Assembly (NCBI GenBank): GCA_046537875.1
Contig: JBKHJZ010000004.1
Span: 1 to 49,416 of the forward strand
Direction of reading: 5' to 3'
Origin: JBKHJZ01 sp046537875
GTDB lineage: Bacteria; Actinomycetota; Acidimicrobiia; Acidimicrobiales; VFJN01
Length of the DNA: 49,416 nucleotides
A program made the position numbers and the translations under genes. Shown piece by piece: positions 24,404 through 32,945 of this stretch. Below the pieces are notes generated by a model. The model did not search any database, was not told the origin of the DNA, and saw only the letters and a list, made by a program, of their open reading frames with translations. Numbering within the stretch: position 1 is the stretch's first letter; every line of letters begins with the position of its first letter.

Positions 24404-25438
24404 GTGACCGTGCGCGTGGGGTTCTACGGGGCGGGGTTCGTCAGCCGCCTCCACGCCGCCGCGCTCCGGGCCAGCCGGGTCGAGAACCAGATCGTGGCGG
24501 TCCACGATCCCGACGGGTCGCGGGCCGCCGCGTTCGCCGGCGAACACGGCGCCACGGTCGTGGGCGAGGACGACCTGCCCCGGCTGGTCGATGCCGTCTA
24601 CGTGACGGCGTGGACCGCGGAGCATCCCCGCCTCGTCGAGAAGGTCGCCGCAGCGGGCGTGCCCGTGCTGTGCGAGAAGCCGCTGGCGTTCGATGCCCCG
24701 ACGGCCGAGCGCATGGCGCAACAGGTCGCCACCGCAGGCGTCGTCAACCAGGTGGGGCTGGTCCTCCGGTTCCTGCCCTCGTTCCGCTGGTTGCGTCACC
24801 TCGTGCGCGACCGGCGCGCCGGCCGGGTGCTCGCCGTGGTGTTCCGCGACGACCAGTACATCCCGGACCAGGGCATGTACGGCTCGACGTGGCGCACCGA
24901 CGCGGCCAGCGCCGGGCGCGGGACGCTCCTCGAGCACTCGATCCACGACGTGGACATCCTGCAGTGGCTGCTCGGCGAGGTGAGCGCGGTGAGCGCCACC
25001 ACCCGGGCGGTCCACGGCCACCACCGCATCGACGACGTGGCGGTGGCACGCCTGGACTTCGTGGGCGGGCCGGTGGCCACGCTGACCTCGGTCTGGCACG
25101 ACGTGCTCGAGCGACCGAGCCTGCGCCGCGTCGAGGTGCTGTGCGAGCGGCTGTTCGTCGCCCTCGAGGGCGATTTCACGGGCCCGGTGCGCTGGCAGTT
25201 CACCGGCGAGGACGAGCGCGTGCTGGCTGGGCGCGATCTGGCGGTCGCGATCGCGGAGGCCGGCGACACGTCCACGGTGAACCCCGCCACGGCGTTCCTC
25301 GCCGCGGTGCGCGACGGCGTCCCCGCCGACCCGTCGATGGCCGACGCCCTGCCGGCCCACCGGGTGGTCGACGCCATCTACGGCTCGGCCGATGCCGGCG
25401 GCGACGTGGTCCGCCTCGCCGACCCCCGCGACGACTGA
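24404..25438 (+). CDS. Gfo/Idh/MocA family oxidoreductase
   Basis: 344 residues from GTG at 24404. The Rossmann motif GFYGAGFVSRLHAAAL opens the NAD(P) domain, and CEKPLAF (near residue 88) carries the family's EKP lysine. The C-terminal domain has RGTLLEHSIHDVDILQWLLGEV, with the catalytic His region. These enzymes oxidise or reduce sugars, inositols and related polyols. The specific substrate is not evident and no sugar transporter is adjacent. It lies 39 nt after the peroxiredoxin gene and could be read through from it. Confidence 0.92.
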   Translation: MTVRVGFYGAGFVSRLHAAALRASRVENQIVAVHDPDGSRAAAFAGEHGATVVGEDDLPRLVDAVYVTAWTAEHPRLVEKVAAAGVPVLCEKPLAFDAPTAERMAQQVATAGVVNQVGLVLRFLPSFRWLRHLVRDRRAGRVLAVVFRDDQYIPDQGMYGSTWRTDAASAGRGTLLEHSIHDVDILQWLLGEVSAVSATTRAVHGHHRIDDVAVARLDFVGGPVATLTSVWHDVLERPSLRRVEVLCERLFVALEGDFTGPVRWQFTGEDERVLAGRDLAVAIAEAGDTSTVNPATAFLAAVRDGVPADPSMADALPAHRVVDAIYGSADAGGDVVRLADPRDD

Positions 25439-25477
25439 CGGCGAACGGGACGCCTCGGGTCGCCCGGGTGCGACAGG

Positions 25478-25753
25478 ATGGGGCCCGTGAAACGAACCAT
25501 CACTGGACAAGCCGCCGGCCGGGCCATGACGCTCGGCGAGCTGCGGCAGTTCGTCTCCTCCATCGAGAACCTCCCCGACGAGGTGCCGGTCAAGGCGCGG
25601 GCGACGCTCCGCCGGCGGCTCCGAGCGGTCACCATCGAGGACGACGACGCAGGGTTCCGCGCCTACGTCCGCGCGGTGAGCAGCGACGACGATGACGACA
25701 CCGGCACCGGCAGGCGGCGGAGGTCGAGCGACACCGATTCGTCGTCCTCGTAG
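25478..25753 (+). CDS. Small hypothetical protein with charged C-terminal tail
   Basis: 91 residues. A compact N-terminal half with the pattern MTLGELRQFVSSIENLPDEVPVKAR resembles small actinobacterial proteins of the form TLGELRQFV...IPDDAxV, for which no function is established. The second half is an acidic run (SSDDDDD), a basic patch (GRRRRSS) and a Ser-rich end, probably disordered. GTG at 25490 is an alternative start. Codon use is GC3-rich like its neighbours, which supports coding. It lies in the 354-nt gap between the oxidoreductase and crotonase genes. Confidence 0.6.
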   Translation: MGPVKRTITGQAAGRAMTLGELRQFVSSIENLPDEVPVKARATLRRRLRAVTIEDDDAGFRAYVRAVSSDDDDDTGTGRRRRSSDTDSSSS

Positions 25754-25792
25754 GTCGTCGATCGGGTACCCGACGCAGCCGGCAGCGGTGCA

Positions 25793-26662
25793 GTGAGCGA
25801 GGAGCGGGCGATCCGCATCGAGGACGAGGGCGCGGTCCGGCGCCTCGTCCTCTGCCGCCCCGAGGCGTACAACACGATCACGCCCCAGCTGCGGGACGAG
25901 CTCGCCGACGCCCTCGATCACGCCGAGCGCGACGACCGGGTGAAGGTGCTGCTGCTCAGCGCCGAGGGCCCCGCGTTCTGCGCGGGCTTCGGCCTGGACT
26001 GGTCGACGCGTGCCCAGGGGACCGTCGAGGGGCGCGAGCGGGTGTGGGACACCGTGGCCGACCTGAAGGTGATCGGTCGGTTCGGTGGCACCTTCGCCCG
26101 GCTGCACGAGATCTCCAAGCCCACGCTCGCCGCCGTGCAGGGCTGGTGTGTCGCCGGGGGGACCGACATGGTGCTCAACGCCGACATCATCATCGCCGGC
26201 GAGGGCGCCCGCTTCGGGTACCCGCCAGCGCGCGTGTGGGGGGTGCCCGAGGCCCCGTGGGTGTGGGTGGCCCGGCTCGGGCTCGAGCGGGCCAAGCGCT
26301 ACCTGTTCACCGGCGACGAGCTCACGGCCCGTGAGGCGGCCGCGATGGGCATGATCCTCGAGTGCATCCCGGACGCCGACCTGGAGGAGCGGGCGTCGGC
26401 GCTCGCCCAGCGGATCGCCCGGCTGCCACTGAACCAGCTGCAGATGACGAAGTGGATGCTCAACGACGTCGCGCGCCATCAGTACCAGCCCGACACCAGC
26501 CGGCTGCTCGGGCTGATCTTCGACGGGGTGGCCCGCCACACCCAGGAGGGGCTCGACTTCGTGGCCAGGGCTCGCGAGGTCGGGTGGCGCGAGGCGGTGC
26601 GGGAGCGTGACCGCCCGTTCGGCGACTACGGGGAGCGCGACCGCCCCCGGGACGGGGGTTGA
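25793..26662 (+). CDS. Crotonase-fold protein lacking both classical catalytic glutamates
   Basis: 289 residues from GTG at 25793. A crotonase fold is clear (LVLCRPEAYNTITPQLRDEL, AEGPAFCAGFGLDW, VQGWCVAGGTDMVLNADIIIAG). However, the position of the first catalytic Glu is Asp125 (GGTD) and that of the second is Pro145 (FGYPPARVWGVPEAP). This matches a distinct actinobacterial crotonase subgroup, so simple enoyl-CoA hydration is doubtful; isomerase, hydrolase or C-C bond chemistry is possible. The tail (RDRPFGDYGERDRPRDGG) is charged and disordered. It precedes the carboxylase operon by 88 nt on the same strand. Confidence 0.88.
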   Translation: MSEERAIRIEDEGAVRRLVLCRPEAYNTITPQLRDELADALDHAERDDRVKVLLLSAEGPAFCAGFGLDWSTRAQGTVEGRERVWDTVADLKVIGRFGGTFARLHEISKPTLAAVQGWCVAGGTDMVLNADIIIAGEGARFGYPPARVWGVPEAPWVWVARLGLERAKRYLFTGDELTAREAAAMGMILECIPDADLEERASALAQRIARLPLNQLQMTKWMLNDVARHQYQPDTSRLLGLIFDGVARHTQEGLDFVARAREVGWREAVRERDRPFGDYGERDRPRDGG

Positions 26663-26718
26663 GCGCGCGGCAGCGCGGTCCGCTCGCCGGCAGCCTCCGG
26701 TGCCCGGTCCCCGCCCCA

Positions 26719-26744
26719 GGTAATGTGGACCGCTCCGGGTTACC
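26719..26744 (+). promoter_or_regulatory. Candidate promoter/operator before the carboxylase-AtuA operon
   Basis: TAATGT (26721-26726) is a good -10-like hexamer and the lowest-GC spot in this gap. It sits within a GGTAA...TTACC inverted repeat (26719-26723 and 26740-26744), 24 nt before the first start codon of the eight-gene operon. A TetR dimer encoded in the operon could bind here (inference). No -35 is evident. Confidence 0.35.
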
Positions 26745-26750
26745 CCCGTA

Positions 26751-28409
26751 GTGTCCGGGCTGATGCCGCGCCCGCTGATCGCCCCGCCCCTGCGCTCCGC
26801 GCTCGACACGACGGGCGAGGCGTTCGAGCGCAACCGGGCAGACATGCTCGAGCAGCTCGTCGAGATCGACGACCTCCTCGACCGGGCGGAGGCCGGCGGT
26901 GGGCCGGCCGCCATGGAGCGGATGCGCTCGCGGGGCAAGCTGCCCATCCGGGAGCGCATCGCCAACGTGCTCGACCCCGACAGCCCCTTCCTCGAGATCA
27001 GCGCCCTCGCCGGCTACGGCTCCGACTACGCGCTGGGGGGCGGGATGGTCGTCGGTGTGGGGGTGATCGCCGGCACCGAGTGCGTGGTGATGGGCAACGA
27101 CCCCTCCGTGCTCGGCGGGGCGCTCACCCCCTACGCGCTGAAGAAGTGGATGCGAGCCATCGAGATCGCCCGCGACAACCGGATCCCGTATGTGAGCTTC
27201 GTGGAGTCCGCCGGAGCCGACCTGCGGGTGCCGACCGGCGGCGACGGCGGCGGGCGGCGGGCACGCACCGAGCACTTCGCCGAGAGCGGCCGGTCGTTCT
27301 ACGAGATGATCGAGCTGTCGAAGCTCGGCATCCCCACGGTGTGCGTGGTCTTCGGCTCGTCGACCGCGGGAGGCGCCTACCAGCCCGGCCTCTCCGACTA
27401 CGTGATCGTGGTGAGGGAGCGGTCGAAGATCTTCCTGGCCGGACCGCCGCTGGTGAAGATGGCAACGGGCGAGGTGAGCGACGACGAGACGCTCGGCGGC
27501 GCGCAGCTCCACGCCGAGGTGTCCGGCCTCGGGGACTACTTCGCCGAGGACGAGATGGACGCCCTCCGCATGTGCCGGCAGGTGGTGTCGCACCTCAACT
27601 GGCGCAAGCCGGGCCCGGAGGCGCAGCCCCACCCCGACGAGCCCCTCCAGGACCCCGAGGAGCTGCTCGGCCTGGTGAGCCGCGACCTGCGGCAACCGGT
27701 CGACGTGCGCGACGTGATCGCCCGGGTCGTCGACGGGTCGCGCTTCGAGGAGTTCAAGGAGCGCTACGGGTCGACGATGATCTGCGGCTGGGCGGAGATC
27801 CACGGGTACCCCGTCGGGATCCTCGGCAACAACGGGGTGATCTACCCGGAGGGGTCCGAGAAGGCGGGCCACTTCATCCAGCTGTGCAACCAGGTGGACG
27901 TGCCGCTGCTCTTCCTCCAGAACATCACCGGCTACATGGTCGGCCGGGACTACGAGGCCGCCGGGATCATCAAGAAGGGCTCGCAGATGATCAACGCGGT
28001 CAGCAACTCGACCGTGCCGCATCTCACGGTGATCATCGGCTCGTCGTACGGCGCAGGCACGTACGGCATGTCGGGGCGGGCCTACGGCAACCGCTTCACG
28101 TTCCTCTGGCCCACCGCGAAGATCGCCGTGATGGGGCCCAAGCAGATCGCCGGGGTGATGTCGCAGGTGCGCCGCGGCCAGGCGGCCCGCAAGGGGATCG
28201 AGTTCGACGAGGAGGAGGACGCCCGGATCGTGGCCGCCGTCGAGGAGGCGCAGGAGAAGGGGTCGCTCGCGCTCGTGGCCACCGGGGCGGTGAGCGACGA
28301 CGGGATCATCGACCCGCGCGACACCCGCACGGTGCTCGGCATGTGCCTCTCGGTGGTGCGCAACCGGCCGATCGAGGGCGCACGCGGATACGGGGTTTTC
28401 CGGCTGTGA
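26751..28409 (+). CDS. Acyl-CoA carboxylase, carboxyltransferase (beta) subunit, MCC/GCC-like
   Basis: 552 residues from GTG at 26751 (ATG at 26763 is an alternative). Both carboxyltransferase halves are present: GSSTAGGAYQPGLSDY and IFLAGPPLVKMATGE in the N half, and NNGVIYPEGSEKAGHFIQLC, NITGYMVG and GSSYGAGTYGM in the C half. The AGPPLVKMATGE form is that of methylcrotonyl- and geranyl-CoA carboxylases; propionyl-CoA carboxylases read differently there. It transfers CO2 from carboxybiotin to the gamma carbon of a 3-methyl-2-enoyl-CoA. Substrate size (methylcrotonyl, geranyl or other) cannot be fixed by eye. It is the first gene of the operon and overlaps the alpha-subunit gene as GTGA. Confidence 0.92.
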   Translation: MSGLMPRPLIAPPLRSALDTTGEAFERNRADMLEQLVEIDDLLDRAEAGGGPAAMERMRSRGKLPIRERIANVLDPDSPFLEISALAGYGSDYALGGGMVVGVGVIAGTECVVMGNDPSVLGGALTPYALKKWMRAIEIARDNRIPYVSFVESAGADLRVPTGGDGGGRRARTEHFAESGRSFYEMIELSKLGIPTVCVVFGSSTAGGAYQPGLSDYVIVVRERSKIFLAGPPLVKMATGEVSDDETLGGAQLHAEVSGLGDYFAEDEMDALRMCRQVVSHLNWRKPGPEAQPHPDEPLQDPEELLGLVSRDLRQPVDVRDVIARVVDGSRFEEFKERYGSTMICGWAEIHGYPVGILGNNGVIYPEGSEKAGHFIQLCNQVDVPLLFLQNITGYMVGRDYEAAGIIKKGSQMINAVSNSTVPHLTVIIGSSYGAGTYGMSGRAYGNRFTFLWPTAKIAVMGPKQIAGVMSQVRRGQAARKGIEFDEEEDARIVAAVEEAQEKGSLALVATGAVSDDGIIDPRDTRTVLGMCLSVVRNRPIEGARGYGVFRL

Positions 28410-30376
28410 CCGATCCCCACCCAGCACCGCTCACGTCGGTGCTCGTCGCCAATCGGGGGGAGATCGCCCGCCGGGTGTTCCGCACGGCGCGGACGATGGG
28501 TCTACGGTGCGTCGCCGTCTACGCCGACGCCGATGCGGACAGCCCGTTCGTCGCCGACGCCGACGAGGCCGTGCGCCTGCCCGAGAGGTACCTCGACGGG
28601 GCGTCCATCGTGGCTGCGGCCACGGCGACCGGCGCCGACGCGGTCCACCCGGGCTACGGCTTCCTGGCCGAGAGCCCGGCGTTCGCGACCGAGGTCACGG
28701 ACGCCGGGCTCACGTGGGTGGGGCCGCCGGCCGACGTCATCGCCGCGATGGGCGACAAGCTGGCCGCCAAGCGGGCGGCGCAGGAGGCCGGGGTGCCCAC
28801 GCTGCGCTCGTCCGACGACCCCACCGACGACGGGGGGATGGGGTACCCGCTGCTCGTCAAGGCGGTCGCCGGCGGCGGGGGCACCGGCATGCGTCTGGTG
28901 GGATCGCCCGGCGACCTCGCCGAGGCGGTCGCGGCCGCCCGTCGGGAGGCCGCCGGCGCGTTCGGCGACGACCGGGTGTTCCTCGAGCAGTACGTGCCGC
29001 GGGCCCGCCACGTCGAGATCCAGGTGCTCGGCGACGCCCACGGCGGCCTGGTCCACCTCGGGGAGCGCGAGTGCTCGATCCAGCGCCGCCACCAGAAGGT
29101 CGTCGAGGAGTCCCCGTCGCCGGTGGTCGGCGCCGACCTTCGCGCCGCCATGGGCGACGCGGCGCTGCGCCTGGCCCGGGCGATCGGCTACCGGTCCGCC
29201 GGGACCGTGGAGTTCCTCCTCGACGACGACACCCACGAGTTCTACTTCCTCGAGGTCAACACCCGCCTCCAGGTCGAGCACCCTGTCACCGAGGAGGTGA
29301 CCGGCATCGACCTGGTGCGGGAGCAGTTCCGCATCGCGGCCGGTGAGCCCCTCGGCTACGGCCGCGAGGCGATCTCGTTCGCCGGCCACGCCATCGAGGC
29401 CCGCCTCTACGCCGAGGACCCGGCCGCCGGGTTCCTGCCGTCCACCGGCAGGCTCGCCGCCTTCACCCCGGCGGAGGAGCCCGCCGTCCGCTGGGAGTCG
29501 GGTGTGCGGGCCGGCGGGGCGGTGGGCGTCGAGTTCGACCCGCTGCTGGCGAAGGTCATCGCCCACGGTCCGACGCGGGCGGAAGCGGCCGGCCGGCTGG
29601 CGCTGGCGCTCGAACGGCTCCACGTCGCCGGGCTGACCACCAACCGGGACCTGCTCGCGTCAACGCTCCGCCATCCGGCCTTCCTGGCCGGCGACACGAC
29701 CACCGACTTCCTCGAGCGAGTCGCACCCGCCCCCGCGCTCGAGCTCGACGACGCCGAGCTCACCCGGGCCGCCACGCTGGCCGCGCTCTGGGTGCAGGAG
29801 CAGCACCGGGCGCGGTCGCCCGTGCTCGGCTCGATCCCGAGCGGCTGGCGCAACGGGCGGCTCCCTGCCCAGCGGGCGGTGCTCGCCCACGGCGACCGCA
29901 CGGTCGAGGTGCGCTACGCCTCTCGCCGTGACGGGTCGTTTGCCCTGCACGGCGGCGGCAGCGCCCGGGTCCACGCCTGGTCGGACGCGGGCATCGATGC
30001 CGAGATCGACGGCCGGCGGGTCGCTGCGCAGATCACGCGGGCCGCCGGACGCCTGCACGTCCAGACGACGCGGGGCACGGTGGTGCTCGACGAGGTCCCG
30101 CGCTTCAGGATGCCCGGGGCGACCGCTGCGGCGGGCGGGTTGGCGGCGCCGATGCCCGGCGTCGTGCTCGACGTGCGCTGCGAGCCGGGCGACCACGTGG
30201 AGGCCGGCCGGACCCTGGTGGTGCTCGAGGCGATGAAGATGGAGCACCACGTACAGGCGCCCGCCGACGGCGTCGTGACCGAGGTGAGGGTCGCCAAGGG
30301 CGAGCACGTCGAGAACGGCACCGTGCTGCTCGTGCTCGGGTCGCCTGACGACGAGGCCGGAGGGGAGCCGTCCTGA
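28406..30376 (+). CDS. Acyl-CoA carboxylase alpha subunit: biotin carboxylase plus BCCP
   Basis: 656 residues from GTG at 28406. Biotin carboxylase (1-450): VLVANRGEIARRVFRTA, HPGYGFLAES, the ATP-grasp Gly-rich loop KAVAGGGGTGM, ERECSIQRRHQKVVEESP and FLEVNTRLQVEHPVTEEVTG. A BT-like middle region follows, then a biotinyl domain with EAMKMEH, Lys611 being the biotin attachment site. It carboxylates biotin with ATP and bicarbonate and supplies the beta subunit just upstream, giving a complete two-gene carboxylase of the MCC/GCC type. It is coupled at both ends: GTGA upstream and a one-base TGATG overlap with the AtuA gene downstream. Confidence 0.94.
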   Translation: MTDPHPAPLTSVLVANRGEIARRVFRTARTMGLRCVAVYADADADSPFVADADEAVRLPERYLDGASIVAAATATGADAVHPGYGFLAESPAFATEVTDAGLTWVGPPADVIAAMGDKLAAKRAAQEAGVPTLRSSDDPTDDGGMGYPLLVKAVAGGGGTGMRLVGSPGDLAEAVAAARREAAGAFGDDRVFLEQYVPRARHVEIQVLGDAHGGLVHLGERECSIQRRHQKVVEESPSPVVGADLRAAMGDAALRLARAIGYRSAGTVEFLLDDDTHEFYFLEVNTRLQVEHPVTEEVTGIDLVREQFRIAAGEPLGYGREAISFAGHAIEARLYAEDPAAGFLPSTGRLAAFTPAEEPAVRWESGVRAGGAVGVEFDPLLAKVIAHGPTRAEAAGRLALALERLHVAGLTTNRDLLASTLRHPAFLAGDTTTDFLERVAPAPALELDDAELTRAATLAALWVQEQHRARSPVLGSIPSGWRNGRLPAQRAVLAHGDRTVEVRYASRRDGSFALHGGGSARVHAWSDAGIDAEIDGRRVAAQITRAAGRLHVQTTRGTVVLDEVPRFRMPGATAAAGGLAAPMPGVVLDVRCEPGDHVEAGRTLVVLEAMKMEHHVQAPADGVVTEVRVAKGEHVENGTVLLVLGSPDDEAGGEPS

Positions 30377-32244
30377 TGGCCACCCCGGACGCCACCGGTG
30401 CGCGGCAGGACTCCCCGGCCCCGGAGCCGTCGCGTCCGGGCCGTGAGCCGGTCCGGATCGCCAACTGCTCGGGGTTCTACGGCGACCGCCTCGCGGCCGC
30501 CCGCGAGATGGTGGAGGGCGGCCCGATCGACGTGCTCACCGGTGACTGGCTGGCCGAGCTGACGATGCTGATCCTGGCGCGCAGGCGGGCGAAGCGCCCC
30601 GGCGGCGGGTACGCCCGCAGCTTCATCACGCAGATGGAGCAGGTCATGGGCACCTGCCTCGACCGGGGCATCAAGGTGGTGTCGAACGCCGGCGGCCTCG
30701 ACCCCGGCGGTTGCGCCGAGGCTGTGGCCGAGGTGGCCGACCGGCTGGGGCTCTCGCCCGCGATCGCCTACGTCGAGGGGGACGACCTGCTGTCGCGACT
30801 CGACGAGCTGCTCGCGGCCGGCGTCGACCTCACCCACGCCGGGACCGGTGAGTCGCTCGCCGACTCCTCGCGGTTCATCAGCGCCAACGCCTACCTCGGC
30901 TGCTGGGGCATCGTCGCGGCGCTCGACCGCGGTGCCGACATCGTCGTGACCGGGCGGACCACCGACGCGGCCGTCGCCTGCGGCCCGGCGGCCTGGCACC
31001 ACGGGTGGGCCCGGGACGACTGGGACGCGCTGGCGGGCGCGGTGGTCGCCGGCCACGTCATCGAGTGCGGCCCCCAGGCGACCGGCGGCAACTACTCGTT
31101 CTTCACCGAGGTCCCCGGCATGGCCCGCACGGGGTTCCCCTGGGCCGAGGTCGCGGCCGACGGATCGTCGGTGATCGGGAAGCACGAGGGGACCGGCGGC
31201 GAGGTGTCGATCGGCACCGTCACGTCCCAGCTGCTCTACGAGATCGACGGCCCGGCGTACCTGGGCCCGGACGTCACCGCGCGCTTCGACACGGTGCTGC
31301 TCGGGGAGGTCGGCGCCGACCGGGTGCGCATCCACGGCACCCGGGGCGAGCCGCCGCCGCCCACGCTCAAGGTCGCGATGAACGAGCTGGGCGGCTTCCG
31401 CAACGACATCGGGGTGGCGCTCACCGGGCTCGACATCGAGGCCAAGGCCGAGCTCGTGGAGGAGGCCTTCTGGGAGGCGTGCCCCTACCGGCCCGAGGAC
31501 TTCGCCTCGGTCACCACGCACCTGGCACGCACCGACAAGCCGGACCCCGCGTCCAACGAGGAGGCGGTCGCCATCTGGCGGCTCACCGTGAAGGACCCCG
31601 ACGAGCGCAGGGTGGGCCGGGCGGTGTCGAACGCGATGGTGGAGCTGGGGCTGGCGACGATCCCGGGCTTCTTCGGGGTGAGCGGCGGGCCGGGGGAGGG
31701 GCGACCCTACGGCGTGTACCGGCCGGCGCTGGTGCCTGCCGACCTGGTGCCCCAGCACGTGGTGGTCCTCGGAGGAGAGCGGACGGTCGTGGAGCCGGTG
31801 GCGTCGGCCGGCGAGGTGACGGTCACGCCGGCGCCCGGACCGTCGGCGGAGGCGCCCGGCGGTCCGACGGCGGCCGCCCCGATCGGCCGGGTGATCGGCG
31901 CCCGGTCGGGCGACAAGGGCGGCAACGCCAACCTCGGCGTCTTCGCCCGCAGCGATGCGGCGTGGGCGTGGCTCGACGGCTTCCTGACAGTGGACCGGCT
32001 GCGCTCTCTGCTGCCGGAGACCGCGGATCTCGCCGTCGACCGCTTCCGCCTCCCGGCGTTGCGCTCGCTCAACTTCGTGATCCACGGGCTGCTGCAGGAG
32101 GGGGTGGCGGCGTCGACCCGCCAGGATCGCCAGGCCAAGAGCCTCGGCGAGTGGTTGCGGGCCAGGGTCGTCGACGTGCCCGCCGCGCTGCTGCCCGGCG
32201 ACGAGGGGGCGCTCGTGCTGCCGCGGGACCCGAGGCCGGCATGA
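30376..32244 (+). CDS. atuA: AtuA-like protein (acyclic terpene utilisation; DUF1446 plus ferredoxin-fold domain)
   Basis: 622 residues. DUF1446/AtuA core: VRIANCSGFYGDRLAAAREMV, IDVLTGDWLAELTMLIL, VVSNAGGLDPGGCAE, VTGRTTDAAVACGPAAW and GGNYSFFTE. After a Pro/Ala-rich linker, the C-terminal 100 residues (IGRVIGARSGDKGGNANLGVFAR) are the AtuA-like ferredoxin-fold domain, so this is the full two-domain form. In Pseudomonas, atuA belongs to the citronellol/geraniol catabolic cluster, but its reaction is not established. Position directly behind a complete MCC/GCC-type carboxylase supports an Atu-like pathway. Confidence 0.92.
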   Translation: MATPDATGARQDSPAPEPSRPGREPVRIANCSGFYGDRLAAAREMVEGGPIDVLTGDWLAELTMLILARRRAKRPGGGYARSFITQMEQVMGTCLDRGIKVVSNAGGLDPGGCAEAVAEVADRLGLSPAIAYVEGDDLLSRLDELLAAGVDLTHAGTGESLADSSRFISANAYLGCWGIVAALDRGADIVVTGRTTDAAVACGPAAWHHGWARDDWDALAGAVVAGHVIECGPQATGGNYSFFTEVPGMARTGFPWAEVAADGSSVIGKHEGTGGEVSIGTVTSQLLYEIDGPAYLGPDVTARFDTVLLGEVGADRVRIHGTRGEPPPPTLKVAMNELGGFRNDIGVALTGLDIEAKAELVEEAFWEACPYRPEDFASVTTHLARTDKPDPASNEEAVAIWRLTVKDPDERRVGRAVSNAMVELGLATIPGFFGVSGGPGEGRPYGVYRPALVPADLVPQHVVVLGGERTVVEPVASAGEVTVTPAPGPSAEAPGGPTAAAPIGRVIGARSGDKGGNANLGVFARSDAAWAWLDGFLTVDRLRSLLPETADLAVDRFRLPALRSLNFVIHGLLQEGVAASTRQDRQAKSLGEWLRARVVDVPAALLPGDEGALVLPRDPRPA

Positions 32245-32945
32245 CGCCGGCGGTCTCCCTCGCAGCGGACGAGATCCAGTGCCGGCTGCGGGCCGTGCCG
32301 CGCCCGCCGGCCGTGCTCGACCGCCGGCGGGAGCGAGCGCTGACCGACCGGCAGCGTGAGCTGCTCGACCAGATGGAGCACGTGTTCGCGGGCGGGTTCG
32401 CGGAGCTGACCATGGCCGGGCTGGCGGCCCGCCTCAACTGCTCGCTCCGCACGCTCTACAGCCTCGCCCCGAGCCGCGACGAGCTGGTGCTCGCCGTGGT
32501 CGACCGCCACCTCTGGCGCGTCGGCCGCGAGGCGCGCGACGCCATCGGTCCGGCGCTCTCGCCGCTGGACGCCGTGCGGGCCTACCTGGAGGCGGCGACG
32601 GTGGCGGTGAGCGGTTGGTCGCTCGCGTTCGCCCGGGACCTCGCCACCGTGCCTGCCGCCCGGCGCCTGGAGGACGGCCACAACCGGTACCTGTTCGACG
32701 TGACCCGCACGCTGCTCGAGCTCGCCGTCGAGCGCGGCGACATCGCGGAGGTCGACACCTCGGCGGTCGCGCGGGTGCTCGCCGGGCTCGGGCGGTTCTT
32801 CTCGCAGCCCGAGGTGATCCCCACGCTGCGGTCGTCGCCGAAGGAGGCCGCCGACGAGGTGGTCGACCTGGTGCTCCGGGGCCTGCGGGTGCCCCCCGGC
32901 GGGCGGCCGACCGAGCCCCTTTCCCACCACCGAGGAGCGCCATGA
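32241..32945 (+). CDS. TetR-family regulator inside the Atu-like operon
   Basis: 234 residues from ATG at 32241 (ATGA overlap with the atuA stop). A 38-residue N-terminal extension precedes the helix-turn-helix (RQRELLDQMEHVFAGGFAELTMAGLAARLNCSLRTLYSLAPSRDELV). The C-terminal ligand-binding half is helical and not informative about the effector. As it is co-transcribed with the pathway, it probably represses its own operon and senses a CoA ester (inference). The candidate operator is the inverted repeat at 26719-26744. The stop overlaps the next start as ATGA. Confidence 0.88.
   Translation: MTPAVSLAADEIQCRLRAVPRPPAVLDRRRERALTDRQRELLDQMEHVFAGGFAELTMAGLAARLNCSLRTLYSLAPSRDELVLAVVDRHLWRVGREARDAIGPALSPLDAVRAYLEAATVAVSGWSLAFARDLATVPAARRLEDGHNRYLFDVTRTLLELAVERGDIAEVDTSAVARVLAGLGRFFSQPEVIPTLRSSPKEAADEVVDLVLRGLRVPPGGRPTEPLSHHRGAP

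Noticed and set aside
23609..26965. Minus-strand open frame of over 1100 codons across the peroxiredoxin to crotonase region
   Set aside because: It runs antisense through several well-supported genes and has no recognisable domain.
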